From Phellopilus nigrolimitatus (lineage: Eukaryota > Basidiomycota > Agaricomycetes > Hymenochaetales > Hymenochaetaceae), in assembly GCA_021029095.1 (NCBI GenBank), contig JAJOHG010000002.1, positions 744,001 through 808,000 on the forward strand: DNA of 64,000 bases, read 5' to 3'. Of the stretch, positions 13,185 through 24,259 are shown one piece after another (positions within the stretch are counted from its first letter, which is position 1; each line of letters begins with the position of its first letter). The translations under genes were made by a program, and so were the position numbers. Below the pieces are notes generated by a model, which was not told the origin of the DNA, searched no databases, and was given only the letters and a program-made list of their open reading frames with translations.

Positions 13185-13512
13185 ACTTAAGCGCTACGAA
13201 AACGTTGGCAAAGCGAGAGAGCCAGACGGCCAGGTATCACTATGGCAAGGATACAGTACTGAAAGAAATTGCGGTCGGGTATCTGCGACACGCTCATACA
13301 TGGAAGCTATCGCTCCTTTTCTGGATGTAAATGTGATCGACACTCACTACACCTTCATTATCTACTATTAGCGCAGAGAACGGATATGTGACGTTTCAAT
13401 CTTTTTATTTCACAATGCAGAACAAAACAACAGCACATTCAGATAGCGAACAAATAAGTACACGAGGACGATAAAAACCGTACATCCCAAAAAGTGAAGT
13501 AACAAACCCATC

Positions 13513-14892
13513 TCAGTTGACTTGGAGCGCCTTCAAGTGCTCCATTCCACACCCGCCTCTTGTAGGATCTTTCACCACTTTATACTTCCTAGGTAAAGTG
13601 CAGCCTTTCACATCGCAGATTGGTGTGGGCTTAGGCTCGAGTGGTTGGATTACACTACTTTTAGCGTGCAAAGGGTCAAGGTCTGGAAGTAGAGCAGGAG
13701 GCACTGAGAATGACAGAGATGAGGAGCCTGGCTTGCTTGAGGAGACCCAACGGAAAAGGGTTGGCACAACTAAAGGTGTCGCTGACGTCGATGCATCCTC
13801 TGCGTCTTGTTCTGCGTCTTCATCAGGCTCAACAAGTGCCAACTTTTTGCCTCGAGCTCGGGACTGCTTCTTGAGCAGGCGATTTATCGTCTCTGTCTAA
13901 ATCACGTCGGGGAGCTTTTAACATGGCCACGAACGCGATCATCCGGGAAACTTACTTTCTCGTCCTCCAGCTTCTTCACTGAAAGATTCTTACGCTTCCT
14001 TGCCGTCTCTTCCCTTTTCAGTGCCATCTCTGTTTCATTCAGGTGCTTCTTCTTCTTTGAAACAGCCTCCTCTGGGTCAACAGGCGAGCATGAATATCTT
14101 ATAGAAGGAAATGGAAAATCGACCGTCCTACCCAATTCTAAGTGCTCGCTTGACTCTACCATACCAGCCAAAGCCGCCTGTCTGTGGGTCATTCGCGTAG
14201 GTCCTGCGTAAGAGGCGGAACCCGTTGAACTAGCGTCATCGTCATCTTCAGACTCAACCTCGACGTCTACGTTCCCATATTTGTTAAACTCGTGAAAACA
14301 AGATTCGACTTAATACTCACGTTTGGGATGACCTTTACGACCAGGCCGCAAAGGCATCTCATCGCTAGGAGTCGGCGTTACGTTCACGGGAGCAAGACCA
14401 GAGAACTTTAATTTAATTTTGAGTCGAGGTTTAGCCGGACTTGATTTAAGCTTGGCTGGCTTTGGTGGAGGTGACCGAGGTGGAGATGAAGAAAGCTGCC
14501 AGGAAGTTAGTTCATAGGTCAACACACAATGCAGGATATATCAGAAACCAGAACATACCTCATCCTCTTGGTCCTCTTCCGGTTCATCGTTGTATTCGGC
14601 ATAGCCATACGCTGCTTCGTCCTCCTCCTCAATTTCATCTTCCTGGTCATCTCCGCCATGAGACTCATCTTCCGACACAGCACCGTCTCTGCCGGCCTCT
14701 GAAGAGACGGCGTCCTCTTCAGCTGGCACATCTTCCTCCGAGACATCCATGTCTGTAAAGTTTGTGGACTTGTGAGATCTGTTAAACACGGCATCGATAA
14801 AGATGGTTCATACCTTCTCCGCTGTTATCAACCTCCATTATTTCAATGACAGGCTCCCGTGGTGGCTGTCTGCTCCTGCGCGTCGGAGGCAT
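13513..14892 (-). CDS. IES2: Ies2 / INO80B-like subunit of the INO80 chromatin remodeller
   Basis: ATG 14892 (MPPTRRSRQPPREPVIE) begins a short first exon ending near 14814. The next exon is very acidic (DVSEEDVPAEEDA...), then comes a basic Pro/Lys segment (KPAKLKSSPAKPRLKIKLKF). The PAPA-1 region shows KRKNLSVKKLEDEK joined to TETINRLLKKQSRARGKKLA. The C-terminus has a Cys/His cluster (CDVKGCTLPRKYKVVKDPTR, then GGCGMEHLKAL), the zf-HIT-like end of this family. The stop is TGA at 13513. Ies2 activates the INO80 ATPase in nucleosome sliding. The gene is divergent from Sm-D3 with 290 bases between starts, so the two probably share a promoter. Assignment is good from the paired PAPA-1 and zf-HIT-like motifs. 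Confidence 0.85.
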
Positions 14893-15182
14893 GTCACAGT
14901 AGATATAAAGCCAGATTTAAAGGAGTTTTTTTTGTTAGGAAATAAGACACAAAATTTAAGCCGTCGCAAGATGGGTGTAATGGACAAGCAAGAAAATACA
15001 AACGCTCACATTATTGATGCTTCGCCACTTCCAATTCCCCCGGTGTTCAAAGCGTGAACATAGAGATTTAGCAACGCGAATTGGCACACAGTATTCCCAC
15101 GCTCAGAAACCTCGCGCTCGCTGCGCTCGTGCACGCATTGGGCACGCATCTCCAAGGTGCTCGTCTAGTTCAGTCCGCAACA

Positions 15183-15750
15183 ATGTCCAGCAGTCTCGGA
15201 GTACCCGTCAAGCTCCTTCATGAATCCCTTGGGCATATTATCACCGTCGAACTGAAGACCGGACAGTTGTACAGAGGCAAGCTTGCCGAGGGTGCGTTCG
15301 ATCATGCTCATTTTATTGATCGTGTCCACAAACCAAATTATTGTTCTGCATTTACAGCGGAAGATTCTCTTAACATCTCGCTGAAAGAGATCACTGTAAC
15401 GGGTCGCGATGGGCGTGTATCACAATTGGACCAGGTGTACATCCGCGGAAGCATGATCCGCTTTTTCATCGTGCCGGACATGCTGCAAAATGCGCCGATG
15501 TGCGTCACTCGTCTCTTGTACTTTGGTTCATCTAGGAAAGCTGATTACGACTCCACCTTAGGTTTAAGCGTGTTGGGCCAAACGCGATGAAGGGGAGAGG
15601 TATTGGTACAGCTCGTGGGCGTGCGACCATCATGCGGGCAAATGGTATGTCCATCGGTTTCACGTCCTTCCCTTCGAGAGGTCTGATTCTTCCCTCTTAT
15701 TAGCCCGTCGTGGTCGCGGCCAGCCCGCTGCTCGCGGTATACGCCGATGA
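15183..15750 (+). CDS. SMD3: Small nuclear ribonucleoprotein Sm-D3
   Basis: Core Sm protein of spliceosomal snRNPs. Exons read cleanly: 15183-15291, 15358-15499, 15562-15644, 15704-15750, with GT-AG introns 15292-15357, 15500-15561 and 15645-15703. The protein begins [19 protein letters not shown]. It has Sm1 ([18 protein letters not shown]) and Sm2 ([17 protein letters not shown]), then an [15 protein letters not shown] segment and an RG-rich tail ([16 protein letters not shown]) that is a likely arginine-methylation target. Length is about 126 residues, as expected for Sm-D3. A longer upstream reading frame exists, but the ATG at 15183 gives the canonical N-terminus. Confidence 0.96.
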
Positions 15751-18138
15751 GATGTTTCGTTGGTGCTAGAGGTCTAGAAATCCGTGACTTGTGTCTTGTT
15801 TGTAAAAGTACTGTCGAATCTGCTAGGGTCGACATATCAATTGTCTCGATCCAAGTAAGCGCTGTGTTTCTTTAGTGCTTCTTTGTAATATGTTCACTTT
15901 GTCTTTCGTTCGACCGAGTTTTAAAAATCCGGGTAAATCCCTTTCCTCAATCACCTTGCTTTCCATAGTTGATCTTTTTTAGGTTAACGGTAAACTCATT
16001 CCGGAATGACCTTTTCCCTCTTCCATGCCCATGCTCGTCGAACCCGTTGAACTCGTGTGCTCTATTATATCCTTCCTCAGCAATTCGAATTCCGTTTGAC
16101 TCCAGACAGCATGCCTGACACGTTCTCAAATGCTCAAGATTGTTCAGACCGGGTGCTATATTGAATCACTTAGAACGATGACAACGTGTTGGTCTTCCTG
16201 GGACTCATCGTGGCGAGATCCGCATACTTTCATCCTGACGTTGACCATCAAACGGTTATAAGCATTTCATGACTATTGGAGTGTTAGTAGGACCACCCGC
16301 ATAGTTATACAGGTTTAAATCCTCCAAGGTACTCGATCATCTCATCGCACACATCGTACATATCATTGCTTGCAAACGGTCCCGTGCCATTTAAACGTCC
16401 AAGGCAACTGCGCCAATGACATCGAAAAATGCATCGCCTACTTCAAGGTGAGTCTACATGTCTTATGATCGTTAGACGACATCTAATGGTATACTTCAGC
16501 CCGAAAGCAAGATTACCACCGAAGACTTCTGCCGGTGCATCTGGCGTGAGGTCAGTCGTCTCCTTCAGTCTTATTTGCGAGCTTTATATATTGGTTTCTC
16601 TCTCTCCGACAGAGCGAAGATTCCGCCAATGAGTCAACGTGCAGTCGCACCGCCAGCGACCTGCGACAGACGTTTAAAAAGGACGAAAGAGACGTGCAGC
16701 GTTCGTCACGACTCGGACACACGCGGATTTCGCTAGTCTTTCCGTCGGTGTCAGATGTTAGTGGAAAGAGCGTTTGTTTGGGGGAGCATGGTTACATACT
16801 CCAAGGCGAGCATATGATAGAAATTGCTGGTCTTTTAGAAGCATAAATATGCACATGCGTTTTGAGTCTGGCGGTATACTGGTGTCGGTATTGACAGCCT
16901 GAATCTCAGCTCCGTGGCGATGATTCCAACCTCTAGATATGCAATGACCATCACTCCTCCCTTATAGAAAATATTCGTGAGGAGTGCATCGGAGCTTCAT
17001 TAATAAAATTCGTATTCGACGTGCGGAGGACTTCCACTCGCCCGAGCAATCACTAGCTCTCAACAGCATATCTATAATCGCACTCAAGGCCATCCCCAAG
17101 GCTCGCCGACGCACACCATGCAGATCAGACTGCTTCCTGAATGCGTACATACTATTGTCGCAATCTCATGCTCAGAGCGCTGCTACTGACAAAGCGACCG
17201 TCCATCCCTTTAGTATGGTCGGGCGGAAATGAACTCACCTTGATTGTCCTCCTTACCACGTTTTTCTGAGTCCGTGAATTTTTCTTCCGTCTCTTCTTAA
17301 TCCGAGCGACGGGAGAGTTCACCCGTTTTCTTCATCGCGACATCTGCTTAAGTTCTGGAAGGACCTTGTATCTAAGATACGGTAAGCATGTTTGATAGGT
17401 ACAACCAGATGTCCTCCACTGCAGAGTTGTCGAAGTCTGTCAATTGTCGAATGCCATGTGCGCCAGCCAGGCTAAGCCAGTATCCTGATCTTAAATCATA
17501 CTTACATACATCGAATGCGTGTTCCTTGGAGTGGACGAGGTTTAGCTGCCAGTATTTTAGACAGCGTATTCAATTGCAAATGGCCCGCTTATCAATCTCA
17601 GTGAAGTCCATTTGTGTAGAACGACGATCGACCCTCCCTCACCACGACCAAGACCATCACCACTTACGCGCACTCTGTAGGCTTTACACAGACTGTCAAT
17701 AGGAAAATATAGTAGACTATAAGTTAAAACACTCATTACTCAATAAGCACCAGCTCCAAATTGACAATTCATGTTCTTGTGCTTCTCACAATGAAATTCG
17801 AACGGAAGGGTCACCGCGACAGCGGCTGGCACCGAGAAAATGACGACTCAAAAGCGAAGAAGAGCCGCAAGTATAGTTCAGCAAAAAGACCGTTCTTGTG
17901 ATCCACGTCGCAGATGCTCAGCGAAGTTATGATGGCTAGCAATCGCTAAGTATGTTCTAAGTAAATGCGGAGGATTGTATAGCAGGTTTGAAATAATTAA
18001 ATAAACAATGAGCAACACATTTACTAGAGGATATCTCTTACATCGTTACTCGTCAATGTCACTTAGTATGACGAGAGTTTTTTTGCCTGCTCAATTATAC
18101 GTGCCGAGTCTATGATGTGGCTTGATGATCGACGCTTC
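15751..18138. other. Gene-poor interval
   Basis: About 2.4 kb with no recognised gene. Codon-like stretches are short and interrupted on both strands. One candidate small spliced gene lies at 16416-16736 (separate entry). No tRNA-like box pair, transposase fragment, long terminal repeat or simple repeat was seen. Confidence 0.5.
16416..16736 (+). CDS. Possible small spliced gene, unknown product
   Basis: A weak candidate. ATG 16416 opens MTSKNASPTS. Intron 1 has a GTGAGT donor right after the AG and a CTTCAG acceptor; intron 2 has GTCAGT and CGACAG borders. Joining the three exons keeps one frame open to TAG 16734-16736, giving a basic, Pro/Ser/Arg-rich peptide of about 68 residues (..ARLPPKTSAGASGVR..). 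A second frame through the same exons is also open as far as 16830, so the frame choice is uncertain. No family recognised. It may instead be a noncoding spliced transcript or chance. Confidence 0.25.
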
Positions 18139-18151
18139 TTCGAGAAAGTTC
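18139..18151 (+). promoter_or_regulatory. Heat shock element upstream of the HSP12-like gene
   Basis: Bases TTC-GA-GAA-AG-TTC form a perfect three-unit nTTCnnGAAnnTTCn site, about 295 bases upstream of the HSP12-like ATG and in the only gene's promoter nearby. This is the canonical Hsf1-binding consensus. Binding is inferred from the motif only. Confidence 0.55.
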
Positions 18152-18295
18152 TTTACAATGTATGTCGATCATTACAGTAGCCCGCGTCACCGCAGCTGGA
18201 GACGATTGCATAAGTATGTATTTACTTCGCTTGCTAGGTCTGGAGCGAGGTGGGGCGTTCTTGCCGTCATTTTACTCGTCACTAACACTTACGCA

Positions 18296-18300
18296 CCCCT
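18296..18300 (+). promoter_or_regulatory. STRE-like CCCCT
   Basis: CCCCT sits about 146 bases upstream of the HSP12-like start. It matches the yeast stress-response element bound by Msn2/4-type factors. Five bases occur often by chance, so this only supports the heat shock element; it does not stand alone. Confidence 0.25.
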
Positions 18301-18445
18301 TATTTTGTGGAGAATATGAGGCGTAGAATAGTACTAAAGGAGGACCTTTCCTGGCGAGAGATATCAACAGCTCATTGGCACCTCTCAAACTATCCATCTC
18401 ACACACCTTCAATCTCGACTTCGCGTAACATTTCCCACTCCCATA

Positions 18446-18892
18446 ATGTCCGACAACAACCGCTGGGGATTCACCGACCGCGCCGAGGCTAAGCTCAAGG
18501 CACGTCGCGCCCTCCTGCCCGCTGAAAGCGAGCAGTATCATTAACTGTCTTTCTTACAGCCTGACTCTGAGAAGTCCACAACGGAGCACGTCGGCGACAA
18601 ATTTAAGGGAAAGGGCGACAACGTCGCATCGAGCGCTCAGCCTCAGGTTCGACTCGGCGCCGAATCTTGCTTTAATTTCCCGCGGGGCTGACCTTATTGA
18701 ATAACTCAGAACGAGAAGTCTTACCCTCAGAAGATAGGGGACACAGTTACCTCCAACTCTAACGAGAACGACGTGAGTTTGATACATTATGAGTATGCAT
18801 GAGCCACTAGTTACTCAATTTCTTACTTTAATAAGCGCTCGCTCTTAGACAAGACTAAAGACACGATTGGCTTGGGGGAGAACAAGCAGTAA
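18446..18892 (+). CDS. HSP12/HSP9-family stress protein
   Basis: Small, hydrophilic stress protein of the HSP9/HSP12 family (membrane-associated stabiliser in yeast). Four exons, all phase 0: 18446-18499, 18560-18646, 18710-18772, 18836-18892, giving 86 residues. The start MSDNNRWGFTDRAEAKLK, then PDSEKSTTEHVGDKFKGKGD, NVASSAQPQ, and the end LLDKTKDTIGLGENKQ match the family layout (N-terminal MSD..R, central PDS.KS, C-terminal K..GMG-like end). Intron 1 starts with GC rather than GT (AAG, then GCACGT); only this keeps the conserved K-PDS junction. A perfect heat shock element and a CCCCT box lie upstream, as expected for a stress gene. Confidence 0.82.
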
Positions 18893-19293
18893 ACAGATAA
18901 CGCACGAAGGAGAATTATGTATCACTACTAATTTTGTAGCGGCGGCTAAGATATGAAAGTCTAAATCATATTTTCGTGCTAAGTGTAAGAGCATTGTGGT
19001 TGCATAGGTATTCTCAATACTGAAACGCGTTGGGAGTACTACTACCTACCCATCCAACACAAGCTTCACAAAAATAATCTGAAGATATAGCAAATCATTT
19101 ACAGATTGATGATGTAATAGTCATTCAAAAAACGTTCCCGCATTCGTAGGCACATGTATATACATTCTCCTAAGTATAGCAAGTCTGTTTGCACCGCGTA
19201 GAAGAAGAGTCCGAAACAATCATGGGAAAGTCAAGTATCGAGTCCAAGAAACGAAGGACAGGAAGTCAGATAAATGGAAATAATGGCATATAA
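18893..19293. other. Convergent 3' interval
   Basis: About 400 bases between the 3' ends of the HSP12-like gene (plus) and the PA-TM-RING gene (minus). AT-rich, with no coding signal; presumably two 3' UTRs. Confidence 0.5.
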
Positions 19294-21535
19294 TTACAAG
19301 GACATGTCGCGAACGATCGGATACGGCGGGTCTGTCGGGTCCTCCGTGATGCTATCTCGGTTGCCCCACGGTCGGTGGCTATGTTGTCCGCGTCGCCCGC
19401 GCGCGAAACGCAGGTACCGCGAGAATCGCGAGCCCACGTGCGACGAGCCTCGATGCTCGTGCCCTTCGTCGTCTGCACCATGCGAATCGGTACTTCCGGC
19501 GATCATCTCCTCCAGTGCATGGAAGTCTAAAAAGTTAAGAAGTCCAATGACAATCAGTGGTCCTTCAGGAAGGTAATGATCGACGTGCACAACTCACCGT
19601 GACGGCATATTGGACAGCTGCTTGAGAGCTCCAGGAGCCATGGGTCAACGCATTGCTGATGGAAGACGTGCTTCCCCTCACATGGCAGGACACGAATATC
19701 ATCACCTTCCTCAAAGTCGACGATGCAGATTGGGCAGGTTTCACGGCCAATCGCCTCCGGTAAGACGCTCGAGTACTCTACGCTAGGCCCGTTCGCGTCA
19801 GGCGAACGCGCGGTAGGAGTCACCGCCGAGGCTGGCAGTGAATGGTCGACAGGGTTGGCCGTAGTTTGGACAACGAGGGGTCGGGAGGAACCAGCTCCAG
19901 GCGAGCTCGAGCCTTCATCATTAAAAGCACTTCCTGGAATGTTAGGAAGCAAAATCGGCGCGGGCTTCTTCTCAGCAGCGCTTGTTTCAGAGTCCTCGGC
20001 ATTAGCGGTCACTTTATCTCCTTCAGTTTCTTCTTTGGCAGGTATTTGCCCCATCTCCAATGCGACCTCACTCCGTGTCCTGGATTCTACATCTGATGGC
20101 TTTGGTGCGGCATCGAAATCACGGAATCCAGGTCCTACAAAGTCGCCAGGAGAGCGTCTGAATTTCATAACAGGGAATGTATCGAGAATGGCCCGAGTAA
20201 TTCCGCGTGCGCGACTTTGACTCTGGCCATAATCGCCCATCGTTGGGTCGGCAGTGCGAGGGCCGTAGCGTTCGGGGTGTCGAATAGCACGAATAGCCTG
20301 AGAAATTTTGACTTCAGAATAGTTACGAGTTTTCGCGAAAATGGTTACCCACTCCAGATAAGATCACAACGCAAAAAAGAACCGAGACCGCTCCAGTGAT
20401 TACATAGAGTACAATCCTATGAGAAACAGTCAGCTACATAATCCCGATGATGGGGGGCATGATAACTTGCATCGCAAGATCCGTATTGCTGCTGCCAGTA
20501 GAACCCGGGTTAGCCGAGCCCGAGCCATTACTTCCTCCATTATCAGGAGTCGTCGCATTGGCGGCCGTAAGTGTCGCGAACAGGTAATTGGCTGACTGGA
20601 CTTGTCCGGTTTGTATGCTCGTGTTGATGGCGTTGAATGTCTGGTTCAGCATCGACGCATTGAAGGCGCCATACAAAGTCTGGTTCACATTCGTAAAGGA
20701 GTTTTCGACCGTCCTGTACGTGAATAAGCAATGACGTCAGTTTCTCGATTTTGTTCGGAAACACGTAGGGCACACGCCTTGCAGTGACGAGCGATTTTGT
20801 AGAGAAGATATCGAACACCTGGTCGAATGTCGCGGGATCAGCATACTCGGGGTTGATCAGGCAGGCATCCGACCACTCCGAGTACAACAACTGAAATATG
20901 CAAATCGCATTTAAGTAACAGAGAATGCAACCGGATCAGAAGCAATTGAACTAACTGCAGAAACTGCTCCTCGATCGCGGGCCAGAGTGAAGATATCATC
21001 CTCCAGTGAGAACCCAGTGGTGTTGAAGTCGCAGGAGACAAACGCAATCCACGGTGTTGTAGCTAAAAGACATTGATTACACCAAAGCCATAGACAGAAC
21101 CATCGTACTTACTGAACGTATCCGATACATTCAACTCAGAGAAATGTACTAGTGCACCCTACACAATCCAGGTTTCACGGAATTAACCAAGAACATTTAG
21201 AGACATGTCTCCTTTATAAACGAAGACGTGGCAGACAGACCTTATTAATCCCTGTGGTGTCTGCCCCAACCAGCTGATACGAGACCGTCTGCGTAAAAGA
21301 CCTTCAAGGCGGATATACAATCAATTCGGCCGCCCTTCACCATATCGCGCAGTACGAATACTAACGCGTTTGGGAACCACTGGAGCTTGAGCATAGACGT
21401 GTCCGACTGGTTCACACCTGCCTGGACGGCGGCCGTGTCATTTGTCGCTTGAGCAGGAATGTACGCTTGACAAAGTAGCAGGAGCGACCCGAGCCATATT
21501 GTGAGTGCGAGTGTGCGTGCTGCGAACGTCGTCAT
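19294..21535 (-). CDS. PA-TM-RING family E3 ubiquitin ligase (RNF13-like)
   Basis: Endomembrane RING-H2 ubiquitin ligase. ATG 21535 starts a signal peptide (TLALTIWLGSLLLLCQAYI). The lumenal part reads as a protease-associated-like domain over several exons (GALVHFS..., TPWIAFVSCDFNTTGFSLED, AVLYSEWSDAC) with many NxT/S sites. A TM segment lies near 20350-20450 (VIMPPIIGIM... onward). The cytosolic side has a basic stretch (YGQSQSRARGITRAILDTF) and a RING-H2: CPICIVDFEEGDDIRVLPC, then GKHVFHQQCVDPWL and SSSCPICR. An intron after ICRH joins to DFHALEEMIAG and an Arg-rich tail ending RDMSL. Architecture is complete; middle exon borders are approximate. It is tandem with the aminotransferase gene. 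Confidence 0.85.
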
Positions 21536-21942
21536 CGTCTCCGGAGCTCTATTGTTTGCAACGGATGATCAGCGCGCCCGGCGCAATGTCCGGTCTTCGG
21601 TGTGGCAAGATACGCTGCTGGATGTCAGGACGATGGAGGAAGGAAGAGCTGCGGTCGTCGAGGAGTGCCACAAATGGACGTCCCACACCTGTCCGAGCGT
21701 GAGTCTCAATGTTGAGACTAAGAGCCTCAAACTCCATAACGGAGCGGCATCCACGCGGCATACTAGCTCGCTACCTCGGCACGATTCTAAATTAGCTTCG
21801 ACGCTGACCACGACTTGTTCATATGTGAACGTAAATGAGTCTTCTCAGCGTATGTGTGATTTTACATGGATGCCGAATACCGTTTGCGGCAGTACTTTTA
21901 CAGAAGCTATTTATGTATTCCAATAGTATTCAGATCGATTCC
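21536..21942. other. Promoter interval of the RING ligase gene
   Basis: About 400 bases between two minus-strand genes: 3' UTR of the aminotransferase plus the promoter and 5' UTR of the RING ligase. No distinctive motif seen. Confidence 0.4.
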
Positions 21943-23681
21943 TTATCCCTCACGTACAACCTCCCCTACCGCCTCCGCGAATATCTTACATCCTTTGGTC
22001 ATGTCCTCCTTGGAGATGTTCAGCGGCGGAATAAAGCGTACGACTTCGTATATGGACGTCGTCAGGAGATACATTCCCTTCTCGATGCACTTCTTCGCCA
22101 CCCGGCTCGCCATGTTCTTCGGCGCATTGGCGTCGTAGGCGATGTCGTACGGCAGTGTCGCGGACGAAGCAAACTCCACGCCCACCATGAGACCCAGCCC
22201 ACGGACGTCGATGATGTGCTTCCCCACGGACGGGTTCCCACGCAGGCTATTCAATGCGGAGAAAAGCTCCTTCGATCTACGGAAGAACTTTGTCGGCATG
22301 GAGATTCATCATGGTTTGTGATCCGAAAGCATACCTTTCCTGCGCATTTTCCAAGATGCCCTCTTCCTTCATAACATCTGCACAGGCCACGCCTGCGGCG
22401 CATGAAACTGCGTTGCCCGCATACGTCCCGCCCTGTGAGATAATATCAATATTTTACTCGAGAGGAAGATCAAGCTAATTTTCTCACCATAGATCCAGGC
22501 TTAAGCTTATCGGTCAGCTCCTTGCGACTCACCACGCCACTGAGGGGGAAGCCATTCGCAATACCCTGACAAACTACTTAACTTATCAGTCGAAGTGTCA
22601 TACTCACTCTTCACTGACCTTGGCGATGATAATCATGTCAGGCCTGACGCCGCTGTACTCTGTCGCAAAATATTTCCCTGTCCTTCCGAACCCGCACTGC
22701 ACCTCGTCAAAAATCAGCATGATGCCATGCTTGTCCGCAACCTCGCGTAGGCCCTTAAGGAAGGACACGGGAGCAGGTACGTAACCACCTTCGCCAATGA
22801 CGGGCTCGATTAGGATAGCCGCTGTCTGGCTGGGTGACGTCTGTTGCACTAGAAGAAGCTCCAGTTGATACATAGAACGGTTGACAAGCTCTTCTTCGCT
22901 CGTAGAAGGAGGGAGGCCATGTTGGTGCCAGTAAGGGAATGGCATAGTAAACACTCCTGGCTACGCAACATATCGATTGAGCTTGCTTCATTTTCCAGTA
23001 AAATATAAAAATGTACCATAAGAGGCTCAGTTCCGTCAAAGTAACTGGTTTTGCTCTTGGTCAATGCCATAGCCCCAAATGTTCTTCCGTGATAGGCACC
23101 TGCACGTAAAGTTATTTTCTCTGAAGCAAATGGGCAATACATCCATTATTTGCCTTGCATGACGATGACGTTCTGCTTTCTTGTAAAAAGCCTCGCCATT
23201 TTTATGGAGGCTTCGACAGCTTCAGAGCCGGAGTTCCAGAAGAAAAAGGAATCCAGAGAAGGGTCAGGCATCACGGGGAGCAGCTTTTCAATGAGTTGCA
23301 AATATGGTGCATGATACGCAATGCTGACCTATTGCCAGATTACTCTTCTGAACAATTTATTATTTTGTAGAGAAACGTACTTGGCCGTGCACCAACGACA
23401 TACACTGATTTGCCGCCGCCTTGCTAACCTTCGGATGACAATGGCCTGGGTGCATCGAGTCACAAGATTCTCAGCGATGTACGTATAACTTTCCGGTGAC
23501 GAGCCGGCTCACCGAGACTTGTCACACCGATACCACAAGTGAAGTCGAGCATCTTTCTGCCATCGTGTAAAGTGACATACGAGCCCTCGCCGTTGGTAAT
23601 GATAGCTTCAGTCAAGCGGCCAAGGCCTTTTGTGACGTGCTTATCTCCAATCTGCAGCAGAGTCTCAGCAGAAGAGGCCAT
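21943..23681 (-). CDS. Class III PLP aminotransferase, 4-aminobutyrate aminotransferase-like
   Basis: PLP-dependent omega-aminotransferase of the GABA transaminase type. ATG 23681 ([20 protein letters not shown]). Then [14 protein letters not shown]; a cofactor-binding region ([31 protein letters not shown]); [27 protein letters not shown] (the conserved DEVQxGxGRTG block); and, across an intron, IIIAK joined to [10 protein letters not shown], where K is the Schiff-base lysine. The C-terminal domain has [13 protein letters not shown] and ends ...GEVVREG, TAA 21943. Seven or more short introns. The substrate cannot be told from sequence: GABA is the usual one, but ornithine- or diaminobutyrate-type relatives share these motifs. 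A cytosolic form is likely, as no clear presequence is present. Confidence 0.88.
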
Positions 23682-24259
23682 TGTTCTTCTCGCGGGAAGC
23701 GTTAGATTGCTTCGACAATAACTGAGAAAAACGTAAGGGCGTAGACTATGGGCGAAAGTTCAAGCGAGGTATACTTACAAAAATTGGCGAGCTAGGAAAC
23801 AGTTTGCTGTCTGTGCAAGTGAGACACTGTGAGTTGTGAGAGCGAAGCAAATCACGGTCACCCACAGCAAGTCTGGTGACGGACAACTTGCTCAACATAG
23901 CCGGAGGAAGTGAGTACTGAGAAGAGCACCTTGAGTGTCTGCCGGCCGCGCGGGCCCGACTGACGTCAGTCCTATATATAGTAGATGCACCACTAGTCAT
24001 TTAATATCGGATTTATGTAAAACAACGCTTTCACCGTTATTATCTTACAGGTACGAGTGTAATATATTATTGTCTTCGTTAATTATCGTGTCGAGAGAGA
24101 AATCAGTTTCACGTCGCGGACTTCGCGGACGACGCGATCAGATGACTTGTCGCGTGCCGTTACTTTCGCGAGCAGTCACGCTCAGCAGTGACTGCATGCT
24201 CAGCGCTCAGCTACCAGCCTCATCTTTCATTCAAATTGCTCCCTGCACTGACTGCCATA
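23682..24259. promoter_or_regulatory. Divergent promoter, aminotransferase / PH-coiled-coil gene
   Basis: 578 bases between divergent starts at 23681 (minus) and 24260 (plus). It contains a TATATATAGTA stretch near 23974. It should hold both promoters; no specific factor site was recognised. Confidence 0.45.

Noticed and set aside
24188..24259. In-frame 5' extension of the PH/coiled-coil gene
   Set aside because: It begins at GTG; the first ATG in the frame is 24260, which has a normal start.
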